From: Tabrizicola piscis
Lineage (GTDB): Bacteria; Pseudomonadota; Alphaproteobacteria; Rhodobacterales; Rhodobacteraceae
Assembly: GCF_003940805.1 (NCBI RefSeq)
Contig: NZ_CP034328.1
Span: 3,782,001 to 3,846,000 of the forward strand
Reading direction: 5' to 3'
DNA length: 64,000 bases
Positions 54,803 to 63,428 of the stretch are shown piece after piece (position 1 is the first letter of the stretch; the number at the start of each line of letters is the position of its first letter). The notes beneath the pieces are model-generated. The model was not told where the DNA came from. It searched no databases and saw only the letters and a program-made list of their open reading frames with translations. A program made the translations under genes and the position numbers.

Positions 54803-55816
54803 CTACATCTTCGGCTTCAGGTCCATCCCCACGCCCTTGTTCACAAAGGTCGTGTTGATCGTCGCGGACCAGTCCAGATCACCCGAGACGACGCCCGCCG
54901 CGACCATCTTGTCGAAGAAGTCCTTCACCTTGGCCTCGTTCATCGCGCCGATCCCCATGGTTTCGGTATCGCCCGAATCCACGATCCCGGCCGACTTCAT
55001 CTTCTCGATGGCATAGGCGATGGCCTCATCGGTCATTTCCGGATTGTCGGCCTTGATCATCGCATTGGCGGCGCTGTTGTCGTTGTACAGGTAATTGTAC
55101 CAGCCCTTGATCGACCCTTCGACAAAGCAGGTCACCTGTTCGGGCTTGTTGGCCACCGTGTCAGCCATCGTCTCGATCAGCGTCGAATAGGTCGAATAGC
55201 CCGCGTCGGCGATCAGCCAGACATCCGGCTCCCAGCCGGTTTCCTTGGCGACGAAATAGGGCTCCGAGGACAGATACCCCTGCATCCCCCAGGTTTCGTT
55301 CGCGATGAACGGGGCCGGGTTGTAGGTGTAAACCTCGCGCTGCTCATCCGTGAAGCCATAGGCGGCCTTCATCCACTGGTAGAAGGACGCATAGCCCTGA
55401 TCGCCGATCAGCAGCTTGTCGAGGGTCTTGAGCTCCTCAAAACTCGAAACCTTGCCGGGATGGGTCAGGATGACCTGCGGCTCTTTCTGGAAGCTGGCGG
55501 CCACGGCGACGATCGGAATGCCCTCCTGCGCGGCGCTGAATGCCTCCAGCAGGTTGCCGCCCATGTGATAGTCGACCTTGCCCGCGATCATCAGCGCGCG
55601 GTTGTTCACCTGTGGCCCGCCCGGCTGGATCGTCACGTCAAGCCCGCAGGCGGCATAGGTGCCATCGGCGACCGACTGGTAAAAGCCGCCATGTTCGGCC
55701 TGCGCCAGCCAGTTCGATCCAAACACCACGGGGACGTTCTGGGCCATCGCCGGGGCGGAAAGGGCGATGATGGCAGTCAAGGCAGTTGCGCAGGCAGCGC
55801 GGGCCTTCAGCGTCAT
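54803..55816 (-). CDS. ABC transporter substrate-binding protein, NMT1/THI5-like
   Basis: 337 residues. Signal peptide MTLKARAACATALTAIIALS ends near APAMAQ; the mature part is an SsuA/NMT1 fold with VVFGSNWLAQAEHGGFYQSVADGTYAACGLDVTI, GGPQVNNRALMIAGKVDYHMGG and LIGDQGYASFYQWM. Ligands in this family include pyrimidine precursors, sulfonates, nitrate and riboflavin. The two oxidoreductases in the operon could hint at a flavin or aromatic. No TPP or FMN riboswitch is visible upstream. Confidence 0.88.
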   Translation of the reverse strand: MTLKARAACATALTAIIALSAPAMAQNVPVVFGSNWLAQAEHGGFYQSVADGTYAACGLDVTIQPGGPQVNNRALMIAGKVDYHMGGNLLEAFSAAQEGIPIVAVAASFQKEPQVILTHPGKVSSFEELKTLDKLLIGDQGYASFYQWMKAAYGFTDEQREVYTYNPAPFIANETWGMQGYLSSEPYFVAKETGWEPDVWLIADAGYSTYSTLIETMADTVANKPEQVTCFVEGSIKGWYNYLYNDNSAANAMIKADNPEMTDEAIAYAIEKMKSAGIVDSGDTETMGIGAMNEAKVKDFFDKMVAAGVVSGDLDWSATINTTFVNKGVGMDLKPKM

Positions 55817-56067
55817 GATTGGGTCTCCTGTCGGATTGGGGAAATGTCACGTCAACTCTGTTGTCGAAGCCTAGAACGCAGCCTTGGCAAGGCGAGGGGG
55901 CAATGCCGCTTTGGCCTGTATTTCCCGTGGAAAAGCCGCTTCAGCGGGCAGATCCCGTGGATGGATGCTGAAAAGTTACGCAGAAACGCCTGCAGGGCAA
56001 GAAAATCATTGCTATGTCTGGGCAGTCCCTGCACCCGGACGCACCCTTTCGCCCGAAGGAGAAATCC

Positions 56068-56460
56068 ATGCGCATGCTGTCCCCGCCCACCATCGCACCG
56101 CCCTTTGCGGCCTATGCCCATGGGGTCGAGGTGCCGCCCGGTGCGCGGCTGGTGGTGACCTCGGGCCAACTTGCGCTGACGGCGGATGGCCGCGTGCCCG
56201 AGGGGGCAAGGGCGCAGGCGGACTTGTGCTTCCAGAACTGCACCGCGATCCTGGCCGAAGCAGGGATGGGCCCCTCCGACGTCATCCGCATCAATGCCTT
56301 CGTCACCGACCGCGCCCATATGCCGGGCTACATGGCCGCCCGCGATGCCTGGCTTGCCGGTATCCCCCGCCTGCCGGCCTCCACTCTGGTGATCGTTTCC
56401 GGCTTTACCCGGCCCGAGTTTCTGGTCGAGGTTGAAGTGACCGCTGCCGCGATCCCGTGA
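56068..56460 (+). CDS. RidA/YjgF/UK114 family protein
   Basis: 130 residues of the Rid superfamily, which hydrolyse reactive enamine/imine intermediates. It shows APPFAAYAHGVEVPPGARLVVTSGQLALTADG, then INAFVTDRAHMPGYMAARD and STLVIVSGFTRPEFLVEVEVTAAA. The active-site arginine typical of RidA (near FVTDR/LVEVE) cannot be assigned with certainty, so it may be a Rid2/Rid-like subgroup. The start at ATG 56068 has GAAGGAG. It is divergent from the ABC operon. Confidence 0.85.
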   Translation: MRMLSPPTIAPPFAAYAHGVEVPPGARLVVTSGQLALTADGRVPEGARAQADLCFQNCTAILAEAGMGPSDVIRINAFVTDRAHMPGYMAARDAWLAGIPRLPASTLVIVSGFTRPEFLVEVEVTAAAIP

Positions 56461-56469
56461 CCGCGACAA

Positions 56470-56518
56470 TTGCTCTTTCAGAAATACTCCACGGGGGTTT
56501 GGGGGGGTGAAACCCCCA
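56470..56518 (+). repeat. Intergenic repeat element, copy 3
   Basis: TTGCTCTTTCAGAAATACTC, a GGGGG block and AAACCCCCAA. It follows the ridA-like stop by 10 bases, in the same orientation as the copies at 9044 and 23482. Confidence 0.7.
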
Positions 56519-56603
56519 ATGACCAAGCCGGTTGGCGCGCCTGCGCGCCAGAGGCGAGACAAACTCTTGCGCGGAACGCGCTCAATCTGACAACCGGCCG
56601 TGG

Positions 56604-57677
56604 TCAGTAGCCGGTCATCTCCAGATAGCCGCGCCCGCTGTGGCTGCCCGTCACCCACACTGGTCCCTCCCAATAGGGGACCGAAGTCGCCATCCAGGCC
56701 GCAGGGTTCAGCGCGTCCAAGGTCACGTCCAGCCCCCGCTCGGGCAGGCGCAGCCGCCAGCCGACCGGCACCTCGCGGTTTGCGACGGTCGCCTTGTCCA
56801 GCGGCTCGGCCTGCAAGGCCCCCGGTTCCAGCGGCGTTGCCGTGCCATCCGCCGCGATCCAGGTGCCCGAGGTGAAATCCCCATCCCCGCCGCGCAGCAC
56901 AAAGCCCATCAGCTTTTCGCCCCCGTCAAACGACAGCGAGAACCAGTCCCATCCCGTCTGATCCGGCGCAAGCGGTTGCGATGACCATTCCCGGTCCAGC
57001 CAGGCTTGGCCGGTGACCGCCACCTGACCGCCGGGCAGGTCCAGCATCCCCGTCACGGCATAGAAGGGCTGCGAGTAATAATGGCTCGCCTGTCCCTCCG
57101 CCGATTTCACCGAATAGCCGGCGTCTCCTTGCAGGACCAAGGGACCCTTTGCAGTCAGGTCCAGCGCATAGCCGAAGCCGTCGCCCCCTGCGCCCAGCTT
57201 CAACCGGTCAAGCGCATCCTCCCCCGGCCCGGCGGTTGAGGTCATGTGCCATTCGTCAATCCAGGCCCGGAAGGGCGCGCCGTCGCCCAAGGTCACCCCG
57301 GCCTGACCGACCCCACCCCGCGCGAGCCGTTCGGCCACGAAATGCTCGGTCGCGGTCGTGACGGCCGCATGGCCCATCCAGACCTGCGGGCTGTCCCAGC
57401 CAAGCCCCTCCACCGGTGCGGTCGCACTGCGGAACAGGGTCCACTGCACGCCATATTCCGCCCCATCCGCGCCGGTCAGATTGGCGGTCAGGTACCACCA
57501 TTCGATGCGGAAATCCGGATGCGCGCCATGGTCGGCAGGAAACTCCAGCACCTTTGCGCGGTCGGGCAAGGCGAAGCCATCCACCGAAGCCCCCAGATCG
57601 GCAAAGCCCTGCGGAAAGGCGGCCCCGCCCAGCCCAAGCGTCAGCCCCAGCAGGAGGACAACGGACTTAGCGTTCAT
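56604..57677 (-). CDS. AttH-like lipocalin-type protein (carotenoid hydratase-like fold)
   Basis: 357 residues with a signal peptide (MNAKSVVLLLGLTLGLGGA...). The mature part is the tandem lipocalin-like AttH domain: FPADHGAHPDFRIEWWYLTANL, WMGHAAVTTA, WIDEWHM, DLTAKGPLVLQGD, YYSQPFYAVTG and WLDREWSSQPL. It is secreted or periplasmic and probably binds a lipid. It follows the FtsX-type permease, overlapping by 11 bases, as in attEFGH-like operons. The enzymatic function is uncertain. Confidence 0.85.
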   Translation of the reverse strand: MNAKSVVLLLGLTLGLGGAAFPQGFADLGASVDGFALPDRAKVLEFPADHGAHPDFRIEWWYLTANLTGADGAEYGVQWTLFRSATAPVEGLGWDSPQVWMGHAAVTTATEHFVAERLARGGVGQAGVTLGDGAPFRAWIDEWHMTSTAGPGEDALDRLKLGAGGDGFGYALDLTAKGPLVLQGDAGYSVKSAEGQASHYYSQPFYAVTGMLDLPGGQVAVTGQAWLDREWSSQPLAPDQTGWDWFSLSFDGGEKLMGFVLRGGDGDFTSGTWIAADGTATPLEPGALQAEPLDKATVANREVPVGWRLRLPERGLDVTLDALNPAAWMATSVPYWEGPVWVTGSHSGRGYLEMTGY

Positions 57678-60057
57678 TGGCAAACACCCTCAGCAAATCC
57701 GCCGGTCGCCGCCGCATCAGCGTGACAGCCGGTCCCAGCCCCGCCAGCCCCCCGGCGGCTGCTGCGGCCAGAAACACCCCAAGCCAGTCGCCCGGAAAGG
57801 CGAGCATCGGCAAGCGCCAGCCGAAGGCTTCGACGTTCACCACCGCCAGCAGCACCCAGGCCAGCGCCAGCCCCAAGGGCAGTGCCACCGCCGCCGTCAG
57901 TAGCGCCAGCACAACGGTCCGCGCAAGGTCCAGCCGGGCAAGACGGGCCTGCGTCAGCCCCATCGCCCAGACCGGCGCCAGTTGCGGCAGGCGCAGCGCA
58001 GAGAGGGTCACCAGACTTGCCAGCATCGCCACCCCCGCGACCCCCAGCGTCAGCACATTCAACGCCCCCGTCACCGCGAAGGTCCGTTCAAACACCCGCA
58101 GGGAAAAGGCCTTGATCCCGGCCTGATCGACCAGCGCCGTATCGCCCAAGGCAAACTCGGCGCGCAACGCCGTGGCCAACCCGGGCGCCTCAGCCACGGG
58201 CACCCGCAGGGCAAAGCGCAGCTCCTCCATCCCCGGAAACCGCGCTCGAAACGCCTCAAGTCCGATGATCGCCTGCGGCATGGGGTTGCCATAGTCCGAA
58301 TAGACCCCCGCCACCGGCAACGCGCCGCCGGGCAGCGAAACCGGCGCGCCAAGTCCAAGATCCGCGCGCCGCGACAGTTGTTCATTCACCAGCACGCCTT
58401 CGCCCCGCGCCACCACGTCCCAGACATCGGGCGTGGCAGTCAGCAAGGGCCAGTTGTCGCGATAGGTCGGATGGTCAGCGATTCCGTAAACCTCGCCCGG
58501 CTGGCCGACCAGCGAGGTGTCCGCCGCGACGATCGGCAGGATGGCATCGACCCTCGGCTCCAGCCACGCCCGCATCGCCGCCGCCTGATCCGGGCTTTCG
58601 GCGGTCAGGTAAAGCTCGGACGCAAGCCGTTGATCCAGCCAGCCGGTAAAGGTGGCGCGGAAGCTGCCGACCATGGTGCCCACACCGACATTGGCCGCCA
58701 GCGCGAGCAACAGCGCCATAAGCGCCAGCGACAGGCCCGGCAATTGCTGGCGCGCATCGGCCCAAAACCACTCGGCCAGCGCCCCCCGCGCCCGCGCAGC
58801 AGCCAGCGCCAGAACGGCGGCAAGCACCGCAGGCAAGACAAGTGCCGCCCCAAGGAGGAGCCCGGCCAGCACGGCAAACCCGGCCCAAAGGCCTGATCCG
58901 AACCCCAAAGCAAGGCCCGCAACCGCCAGACATCCAACCCCGACCACCGCCTGCCACTGGCGGGTCTGCCCGGCTGCCGCCCCCCAGGCATGGGCCCCCG
59001 CGCTGGCCAAGGGCGGCAGCCGCCAGACCTGCCACAACCCCTGACCCGCCGCGATCAGGGTGCCCGCAACCGCCATCGCGATCCCCGCCAATACCCATCC
59101 GGCCCGCAATTCCAGCACTCCCGGCACGGCAGCGCCGTAAAGCCCGCCCAGCGTGGCCGCCACATCCGGCAACAGCGCCGCCGCCACGGCGTAGCCAAGC
59201 GCCACACCGGCAAGCCCCGCAATCAGCGCAAAAGCCAGCATCTCGGCCAGCACAAGCGCACCAAGCGTCCGCGCGGGAACCCCAAGCGCGCGCAGGGTTC
59301 GAAACATTGGGCGGCGTTGTTCGAAAGCCAGACCAATCGCCGCGTGGACGATGAAGATGCCAACGGCAAAGGCAAGGGACCCGAAGGCGGTCAGGTTCAG
59401 ATGGAAGCTGTCGGTCAGCCGGGCAAGGTCATCCTCCCCCGTCGCCGCGCGCCGCTCCAGCCCCGGGGGCAGGCGGCCGGGGAGGGTGCCATCAGGGTCG
59501 ATCAGCAGGGCAGTGATCTGTCCGGTCGTGCCCAGCAGCCGTTCTGCCGCTGCGATGTCGGCAAGGACAGTCATCGGGGGCAGGTCAGGGGCAGGTTCCA
59601 CCGCAAGACCCTCAAGCGCCGCAGCCACGCCGGGACGTGACAGGGTTTCGGGGGCCACCAGAACCAGCCGCCCGCCCAGGAAGTCACCCAAGCTGTCGCC
59701 AGCCACGCCCGGTATCCCCGGCATCGCCGCGCCGCGCGGCAGGGTCAGGGGCTCGACCCCAAGGATGCGCAAGCCGTCCAGCCGCCCCTCAAGCACAGGG
59801 GACACCGTCCAGCCGCCCCTCCGCAGTTCGGCAAAGCGGGCCACAGTCAGATTGCCGTCGCTGGCCACGATCCGGTCCAGCCGATCCTGCCCCAACACCC
59901 CCGCCGCCCGGTCATAGGCCGCCCGCGCCTCGGCATTGATAGCCTGCACGCCGGACCAAAGCCCGGTGGCCAGCGCAAGGCCCACCAGCAGCATCGCCAG
60001 TTGCAAGGGGTGCCGCCGCCAGTGCGACATGAGGGCGGCCAGCGCGGCGCGGATCAT
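57667..60057 (-). CDS. FtsX/MacB-type ABC permease
   Basis: 796 residues. One N-terminal TM (LQLAMLLVGLALATGLW), a MacB-like periplasmic region, three TM helices near 270-400, more TM and a second periplasmic region, then three C-terminal helices: the double-FtsX layout of AttF/AttG-type or lipoprotein-releasing permeases fused in one chain. It partners with the ATPase to the right, with which it overlaps by 4 bases. It probably moves a lipid or lipoprotein across or out of the inner membrane. Confidence 0.86.
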   Translation of the reverse strand: MIRAALAALMSHWRRHPLQLAMLLVGLALATGLWSGVQAINAEARAAYDRAAGVLGQDRLDRIVASDGNLTVARFAELRRGGWTVSPVLEGRLDGLRILGVEPLTLPRGAAMPGIPGVAGDSLGDFLGGRLVLVAPETLSRPGVAAALEGLAVEPAPDLPPMTVLADIAAAERLLGTTGQITALLIDPDGTLPGRLPPGLERRAATGEDDLARLTDSFHLNLTAFGSLAFAVGIFIVHAAIGLAFEQRRPMFRTLRALGVPARTLGALVLAEMLAFALIAGLAGVALGYAVAAALLPDVAATLGGLYGAAVPGVLELRAGWVLAGIAMAVAGTLIAAGQGLWQVWRLPPLASAGAHAWGAAAGQTRQWQAVVGVGCLAVAGLALGFGSGLWAGFAVLAGLLLGAALVLPAVLAAVLALAAARARGALAEWFWADARQQLPGLSLALMALLLALAANVGVGTMVGSFRATFTGWLDQRLASELYLTAESPDQAAAMRAWLEPRVDAILPIVAADTSLVGQPGEVYGIADHPTYRDNWPLLTATPDVWDVVARGEGVLVNEQLSRRADLGLGAPVSLPGGALPVAGVYSDYGNPMPQAIIGLEAFRARFPGMEELRFALRVPVAEAPGLATALRAEFALGDTALVDQAGIKAFSLRVFERTFAVTGALNVLTLGVAGVAMLASLVTLSALRLPQLAPVWAMGLTQARLARLDLARTVVLALLTAAVALPLGLALAWVLLAVVNVEAFGWRLPMLAFPGDWLGVFLAAAAAGGLAGLGPAVTLMRRRPADLLRVFANER

Positions 60058-60710
60058 GGGGCAACCTTTCCGGCCCGCAAATGCAGCCGCCGGTCCAGCC
60101 GCGCGGCCAAGCGTTCGGAATGGGTCACCATCAAGAGGCTTGCCCCCGCTTCGGCGACCAGCCCCAGCATCAGCCCGATGACCGCATCGCCGGTGGCTTC
60201 ATCAAGGTTCCCCGTCGGCTCATCCGCAAGGATCAGGGCCGGGCGTGCGGCGAGCGCCCGGCCGATGGCGACGCGCTGTTGCTGGCCACCCGAAAGCTGC
60301 TCAGGGTAGCGATGCACAAGCGCTGTCAGCCCCAGCGCTTCGGTCAGATGCGCGGCCCAGATGCGGTCATGCCGTCCGGCCAGACGGGCCTGAAAGCTCA
60401 GGTTGGCGGCCACGTTCAGCGACGGGATCAGGTTGAATTGCTGGAAAACCAACCCGATCCGGTCTCGCCGGAGGGCCGCGCGCCCCGCGTCGTCAAGGCC
60501 GCCAAGCGCTGTGCCTGCAACCGTGATCGTGCCGCTGTCCACGGCGTCCAGCCCCGCCACCAGATGCAGCAGCGTGCTTTTGCCGCTGCCGGATTCCCCG
60601 GTCAGCGCCAGGCTTTCCCCCGGCCCAAGGTCAAGACTGACGCCCGACAGCACCGCGACCAGCCCTTCGGCGGTGGGATAGGACTTGCAGACCTGATCGA
60701 CGTGCAGCAC
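60054..60710 (-). CDS. ABC ATPase of the LolD/MacB type
   Basis: 218 residues, typical size for LolD-family ATPases. Walker [20 protein letters not shown]-loop VFQQFNLIPSLNV, signature LSGGQQQRVAIGRAL, Walker B LILADEPTGNLDEATG and His switch MVTHSERL. It heads the three-gene operon with the FtsX-type permease and AttH-like protein. Confidence 0.92.
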   Translation of the reverse strand: MLHVDQVCKSYPTAEGLVAVLSGVSLDLGPGESLALTGESGSGKSTLLHLVAGLDAVDSGTITVAGTALGGLDDAGRAALRRDRIGLVFQQFNLIPSLNVAANLSFQARLAGRHDRIWAAHLTEALGLTALVHRYPEQLSGGQQQRVAIGRALAARPALILADEPTGNLDEATGDAVIGLMLGLVAEAGASLLMVTHSERLAARLDRRLHLRAGKVAP

Positions 60711-60811
60711 TTGGTCGTTCCCGTTCTAGGCTCTTTGCGTGGTATCTAGCGTTGCTGCTCCAGCCTCAACCCGTTTCCCTGTCGCAGGGGGGGCGTCTGG
60801 CTATAGCGGGT

Positions 60812-60842
60812 GGCCGCCTCTGGCCCTAAGGCCAGGGCGGCC
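60812..60842. promoter_or_regulatory. GC-rich hairpin in the leader of the aminotransferase gene
   Basis: GGCCGCC-T-CTGGCC and GGCCAGGGCGGCC form a 13-base stem with one bulged T and a CTAA loop, ending 45 bases before the ATG at 60888. The upstream gene is divergent, so it is not a terminator for it. It may be a leader regulatory structure or an operator. Confidence 0.4.
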
Positions 60843-60887
60843 GATCCCCGATGATGCCGCGCAATCATGTGATCGAAAGGACGCCCC

Positions 60888-62267
60888 ATGGAAGGCCTTG
60901 CAGGACTGAACGACATCGCCAGCGTGGTCGAGGCTGACCGTGCCCATGTCTGGCACCACCTGTCGCAGCACAAGCAGTACGAAACCGTCGACCCCCGCGT
61001 GATCGTTGAAGGCAAGGGGATGCGGGTCTGGGACGCCAAGGGGAAAGAGCATCTGGATGCCGTGTCCGGTGGAGTCTGGACGGTCAACGTGGGTTACGGC
61101 CGGGAATCCATCGCCGATGCCGTGCGCGACCAACTGGTGCGGATGAACTACTTCGCCGGGGCTGCAGGGTCGATCCCCGGGTCGATCTTCGCCAAGCGGC
61201 TGATCGAAAAGATGCCGGGCCTGTCGCGCGTCTACTACTCCAACTCGGGGTCTGAGGCGAACGAGAAGGTCTACAAGATGGTCCGCCAGATCTCGCATCG
61301 CCACCACGGGGGCAAGAAATGGAAGATCCTGTACCGGGAGCGGGACTACCACGGCACCACCATCGCCGCCCTCGCCTCCGGTGGGCAAAAGCAGCGCAAC
61401 GCCCAGTATGGGCCCTTCCCGGATGGCTTTGTCGAGGTTCCGCATTGCCTGGAATACCGCAAGCAGTGGGACGTGGAAAACTACGGCGAACGCGCCGCCG
61501 ATGCCATTGAGGAAGTCATCCTCCGCGAAGGCCCCGACACCATCGGCTGCCTCGTCCTGGAACCCGTCACCGCCGGCGGCGGCGTCATCGTCCCGCCCGA
61601 GGGCTACTGGCAGCGCGTGCAGGAGATCTGCCGCAAATACGACATCCTCCTCCACATCGACGAGGTCGTCTGCGGCGTCGGCCGCACCGGGACCTGGTTC
61701 GGCTACCAGCACTACGGCGTCCAGCCCGATTTCGTGACGATGGCCAAGGGTGTGGCCTCCGGCTACGCGGCGATCTCCTGCACCGTGACGACCGAAGCCG
61801 TCTTCAACATGTTCAAGGACGACGCCTCGGACCCGATGAGCTACTTCCGCGACATCTCCACCTTCGGGGGCTGCACCGCAGGCCCGGCGGCGGCGCTGGA
61901 GAACATGAACATCATCGAACGCGAGGGGCTTCTGGCCAACACCGTGGCGATGGGCGACTATGCTTTGGACAGCCTCTCGGCCCTGATGGACAAGCACAAA
62001 GCCATCGGCGAGGTGCGCGGCAAGGGGTTGTTCCTCGGCGCCGAACTGGTGGCCGACCGGGACACGCGTGAGCCTGCCGACGAGAAGAAGGTTCAGGCCG
62101 TCGTCGCCGACTGCATGGCGCAGGGCGTGATCATCGGGGCCACGAACCGGAGCGTGCCGGGGTTCAACAACACCCTGTGCCTGAGCCCGGCGCTGATCGC
62201 GACGAAGGATGATATTGATCAGATCACCGGAGCGATTGGGGCGGCGTTGGGACGGGTGTTTGGGTAG
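60888..62267 (+). CDS. tpa: Class III aminotransferase, taurine-pyruvate type
   Basis: 459-residue PLP omega-aminotransferase. Segments HVWHHLSQHKQYETVDPRVIVEGKGM, GGVWTVNVGYGRESIADAVRDQL, YHGTTIAALASGGQKQRNAQYGPF, LLHIDEVVCGVGRTGTWFGYQHYGV and the PLP lysine in TMAKGVASGYAAISCTV match taurine-pyruvate aminotransferase (to sulfoacetaldehyde and alanine) as I know that family. The full taurine cluster (xsc, regulator, transporter) is not adjacent, so the natural amine donor could differ. GAAAGG lies before the start. Confidence 0.78.
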   Translation: MEGLAGLNDIASVVEADRAHVWHHLSQHKQYETVDPRVIVEGKGMRVWDAKGKEHLDAVSGGVWTVNVGYGRESIADAVRDQLVRMNYFAGAAGSIPGSIFAKRLIEKMPGLSRVYYSNSGSEANEKVYKMVRQISHRHHGGKKWKILYRERDYHGTTIAALASGGQKQRNAQYGPFPDGFVEVPHCLEYRKQWDVENYGERAADAIEEVILREGPDTIGCLVLEPVTAGGGVIVPPEGYWQRVQEICRKYDILLHIDEVVCGVGRTGTWFGYQHYGVQPDFVTMAKGVASGYAAISCTVTTEAVFNMFKDDASDPMSYFRDISTFGGCTAGPAAALENMNIIEREGLLANTVAMGDYALDSLSALMDKHKAIGEVRGKGLFLGAELVADRDTREPADEKKVQAVVADCMAQGVIIGATNRSVPGFNNTLCLSPALIATKDDIDQITGAIGAALGRVFG

Positions 62268-62291
62268 GAGTTGAGGGTTTGTGGGCAGGGA

Positions 62292-62313
62292 GGGTGTCCC
62301 GGAAGGGGCACCC
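62292..62313. terminator. GGAA-loop hairpin between convergent genes
   Basis: GGGTGTCCC and GGGGCACCC pair over nine bases with one G-U and a GGAA tetraloop. It lies 24 bases after the aminotransferase stop and 20 bases from the end of the convergent gene. It is probably a two-sided terminator, though no long T-run follows. A sister hairpin is at 19964. Confidence 0.6.
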
Positions 62314-62332
62314 ATGTAATCAGTTTGACCAG

Positions 62333-63160
62333 TCAGGTGATCGACCGCACTCGCGCCATAACCTCCTCTGCCAGTTTTTGGATGCCTTCTCCGTTGTTTA
62401 AATAGCTGAGGTAGCGGATAGGCCTTAGATCAAACGGAACGTCATCGTGAGATTGGGAAATTAGGATCACCTGTTTTCCAAGTGTGTGGGCGATCCCCGC
62501 TTCATAGAAGACGTTCGGGTTTTTTCTTGATAGATCGCAAATAACCACAACCGAGGTACAGATCAACTCAATGATGTCTGTCATAACATGGGCGTGAACC
62601 CACATGTCGTCCGCCCGGCGACAGGTAAAGCCATCTGCTTCAAGAACTGCCTTAATGCCTTGATATACTGAGTTAAATGAGCCATCAAACGGCATCATGA
62701 AGGAAATCAATTTGGGATCAATGGGCTTCGCACTTAGCTGGAACACGCTTGGCTTAGGTTGATCAAGCTTTGCTCGCTTAAGCAGGATCTCAAACAGATC
62801 AACGTCTTTAACAGCCCAATGATTTGTACCAAACTCCCAGTCATGCATATCCAACTCGGTCTGCATTTCTTCAATGTCGGCATTTGTGAGCTTTGGGAGG
62901 TCAGAATCTATAGTATAATCAATCTGAAAATCAGCGCCTTTTCGAGTTACCCGCGAGATCCATGCGATTCTGGCAATCTCGTTCGATCTCCCTTCTTCCA
63001 TTAGAAGTGCGGGAAATCTCATTAGGCTATCGAAGTCGATTAAGTCGCCCTTTGTGAATTGGCTTTCCAAATCCTTGGAGGTATATCCAAAGACGCGCTC
63101 TGCAAAGATAAAGCCACGACGATCATCATTGACGCGCCCAGAAACAATTAGATTGAACAT
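62333..63160 (-). CDS. AT-richer gene: nucleoside-deoxyribosyltransferase/TIR-like domain protein, possible defence effector
   Basis: 275 residues. The N-terminal 130 residues are of unknown type. The C-terminal half has SFMMPFDGSFNSVYQGIKAVLE (151-173), GFTCRRADDMW, then IICDLSRKNPNVFYEAGIAHTLGKQVILI-type sequence with D209, E220 and GK 228-229. This fits the nucleoside 2-deoxyribosyltransferase-like/TIR-like fold that binds or cleaves nucleotides. Such domains occur in phage-defence effectors, but other roles exist. By eye the gene is much less GC-rich (below 50%) than its neighbours, which points to recent transfer. GGAGG lies four bases before the ATG; it stands alone. Confidence 0.75.
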   Translation of the reverse strand: MFNLIVSGRVNDDRRGFIFAERVFGYTSKDLESQFTKGDLIDFDSLMRFPALLMEEGRSNEIARIAWISRVTRKGADFQIDYTIDSDLPKLTNADIEEMQTELDMHDWEFGTNHWAVKDVDLFEILLKRAKLDQPKPSVFQLSAKPIDPKLISFMMPFDGSFNSVYQGIKAVLEADGFTCRRADDMWVHAHVMTDIIELICTSVVVICDLSRKNPNVFYEAGIAHTLGKQVILISQSHDDVPFDLRPIRYLSYLNNGEGIQKLAEEVMARVRSIT

Positions 63161-63191
63161 TTGGCCTCCGATTCATTGCCTCATCTCATAT

Positions 63192-63217
63192 ACGATTAGT
63201 TGAGTTGTCACAACTCA
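63192..63217 (-). promoter_or_regulatory. Promoter and inverted repeat of the AT-rich gene
   Basis: TGAGTTG-TCA-CAACTCA at 63201-63217 is a perfect 7-base inverted repeat. On the minus strand it contains TTGTGA, followed after about 17 bases by TATGAG. The repeat overlaps the -35 box, the usual place for a repressor. Confidence 0.45.
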
Positions 63218-63405
63218 GGCTGCATTCTTTCCAGTAAGGTGGGTGCCAACTTTCCGCTCCCTCGATTTGACCGGCATGGTTGACGGCTTCCGATCTCCAC
63301 GCGCGTAGAGATGGAAGGAATACGCGTTGAAGACGGGAAAAAGCCGTCAAATCCACCCCAAAACCGCCCCATATACCCAGCGTTCTCAAAGGCATGCGAA
63401 TGCAG

Positions 63406-63428
63406 AAGGGGGCCGTTGCGGCCCCCTT
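63406..63428 (-). terminator. Terminator after the desaturase gene
   Basis: A perfect 10-base stem AAGGGGGCCG/CGGCCCCCTT with a 3-base loop, 54 bases past the desaturase stop. The T-run is short on both strands. Confidence 0.7.

Noticed and set aside
55817..56067. TPP or FMN riboswitch upstream of the NMT1-like binding protein
   Set aside because: None of the conserved riboswitch segments (such as CTGAGA for TPP) is visible on the minus strand.
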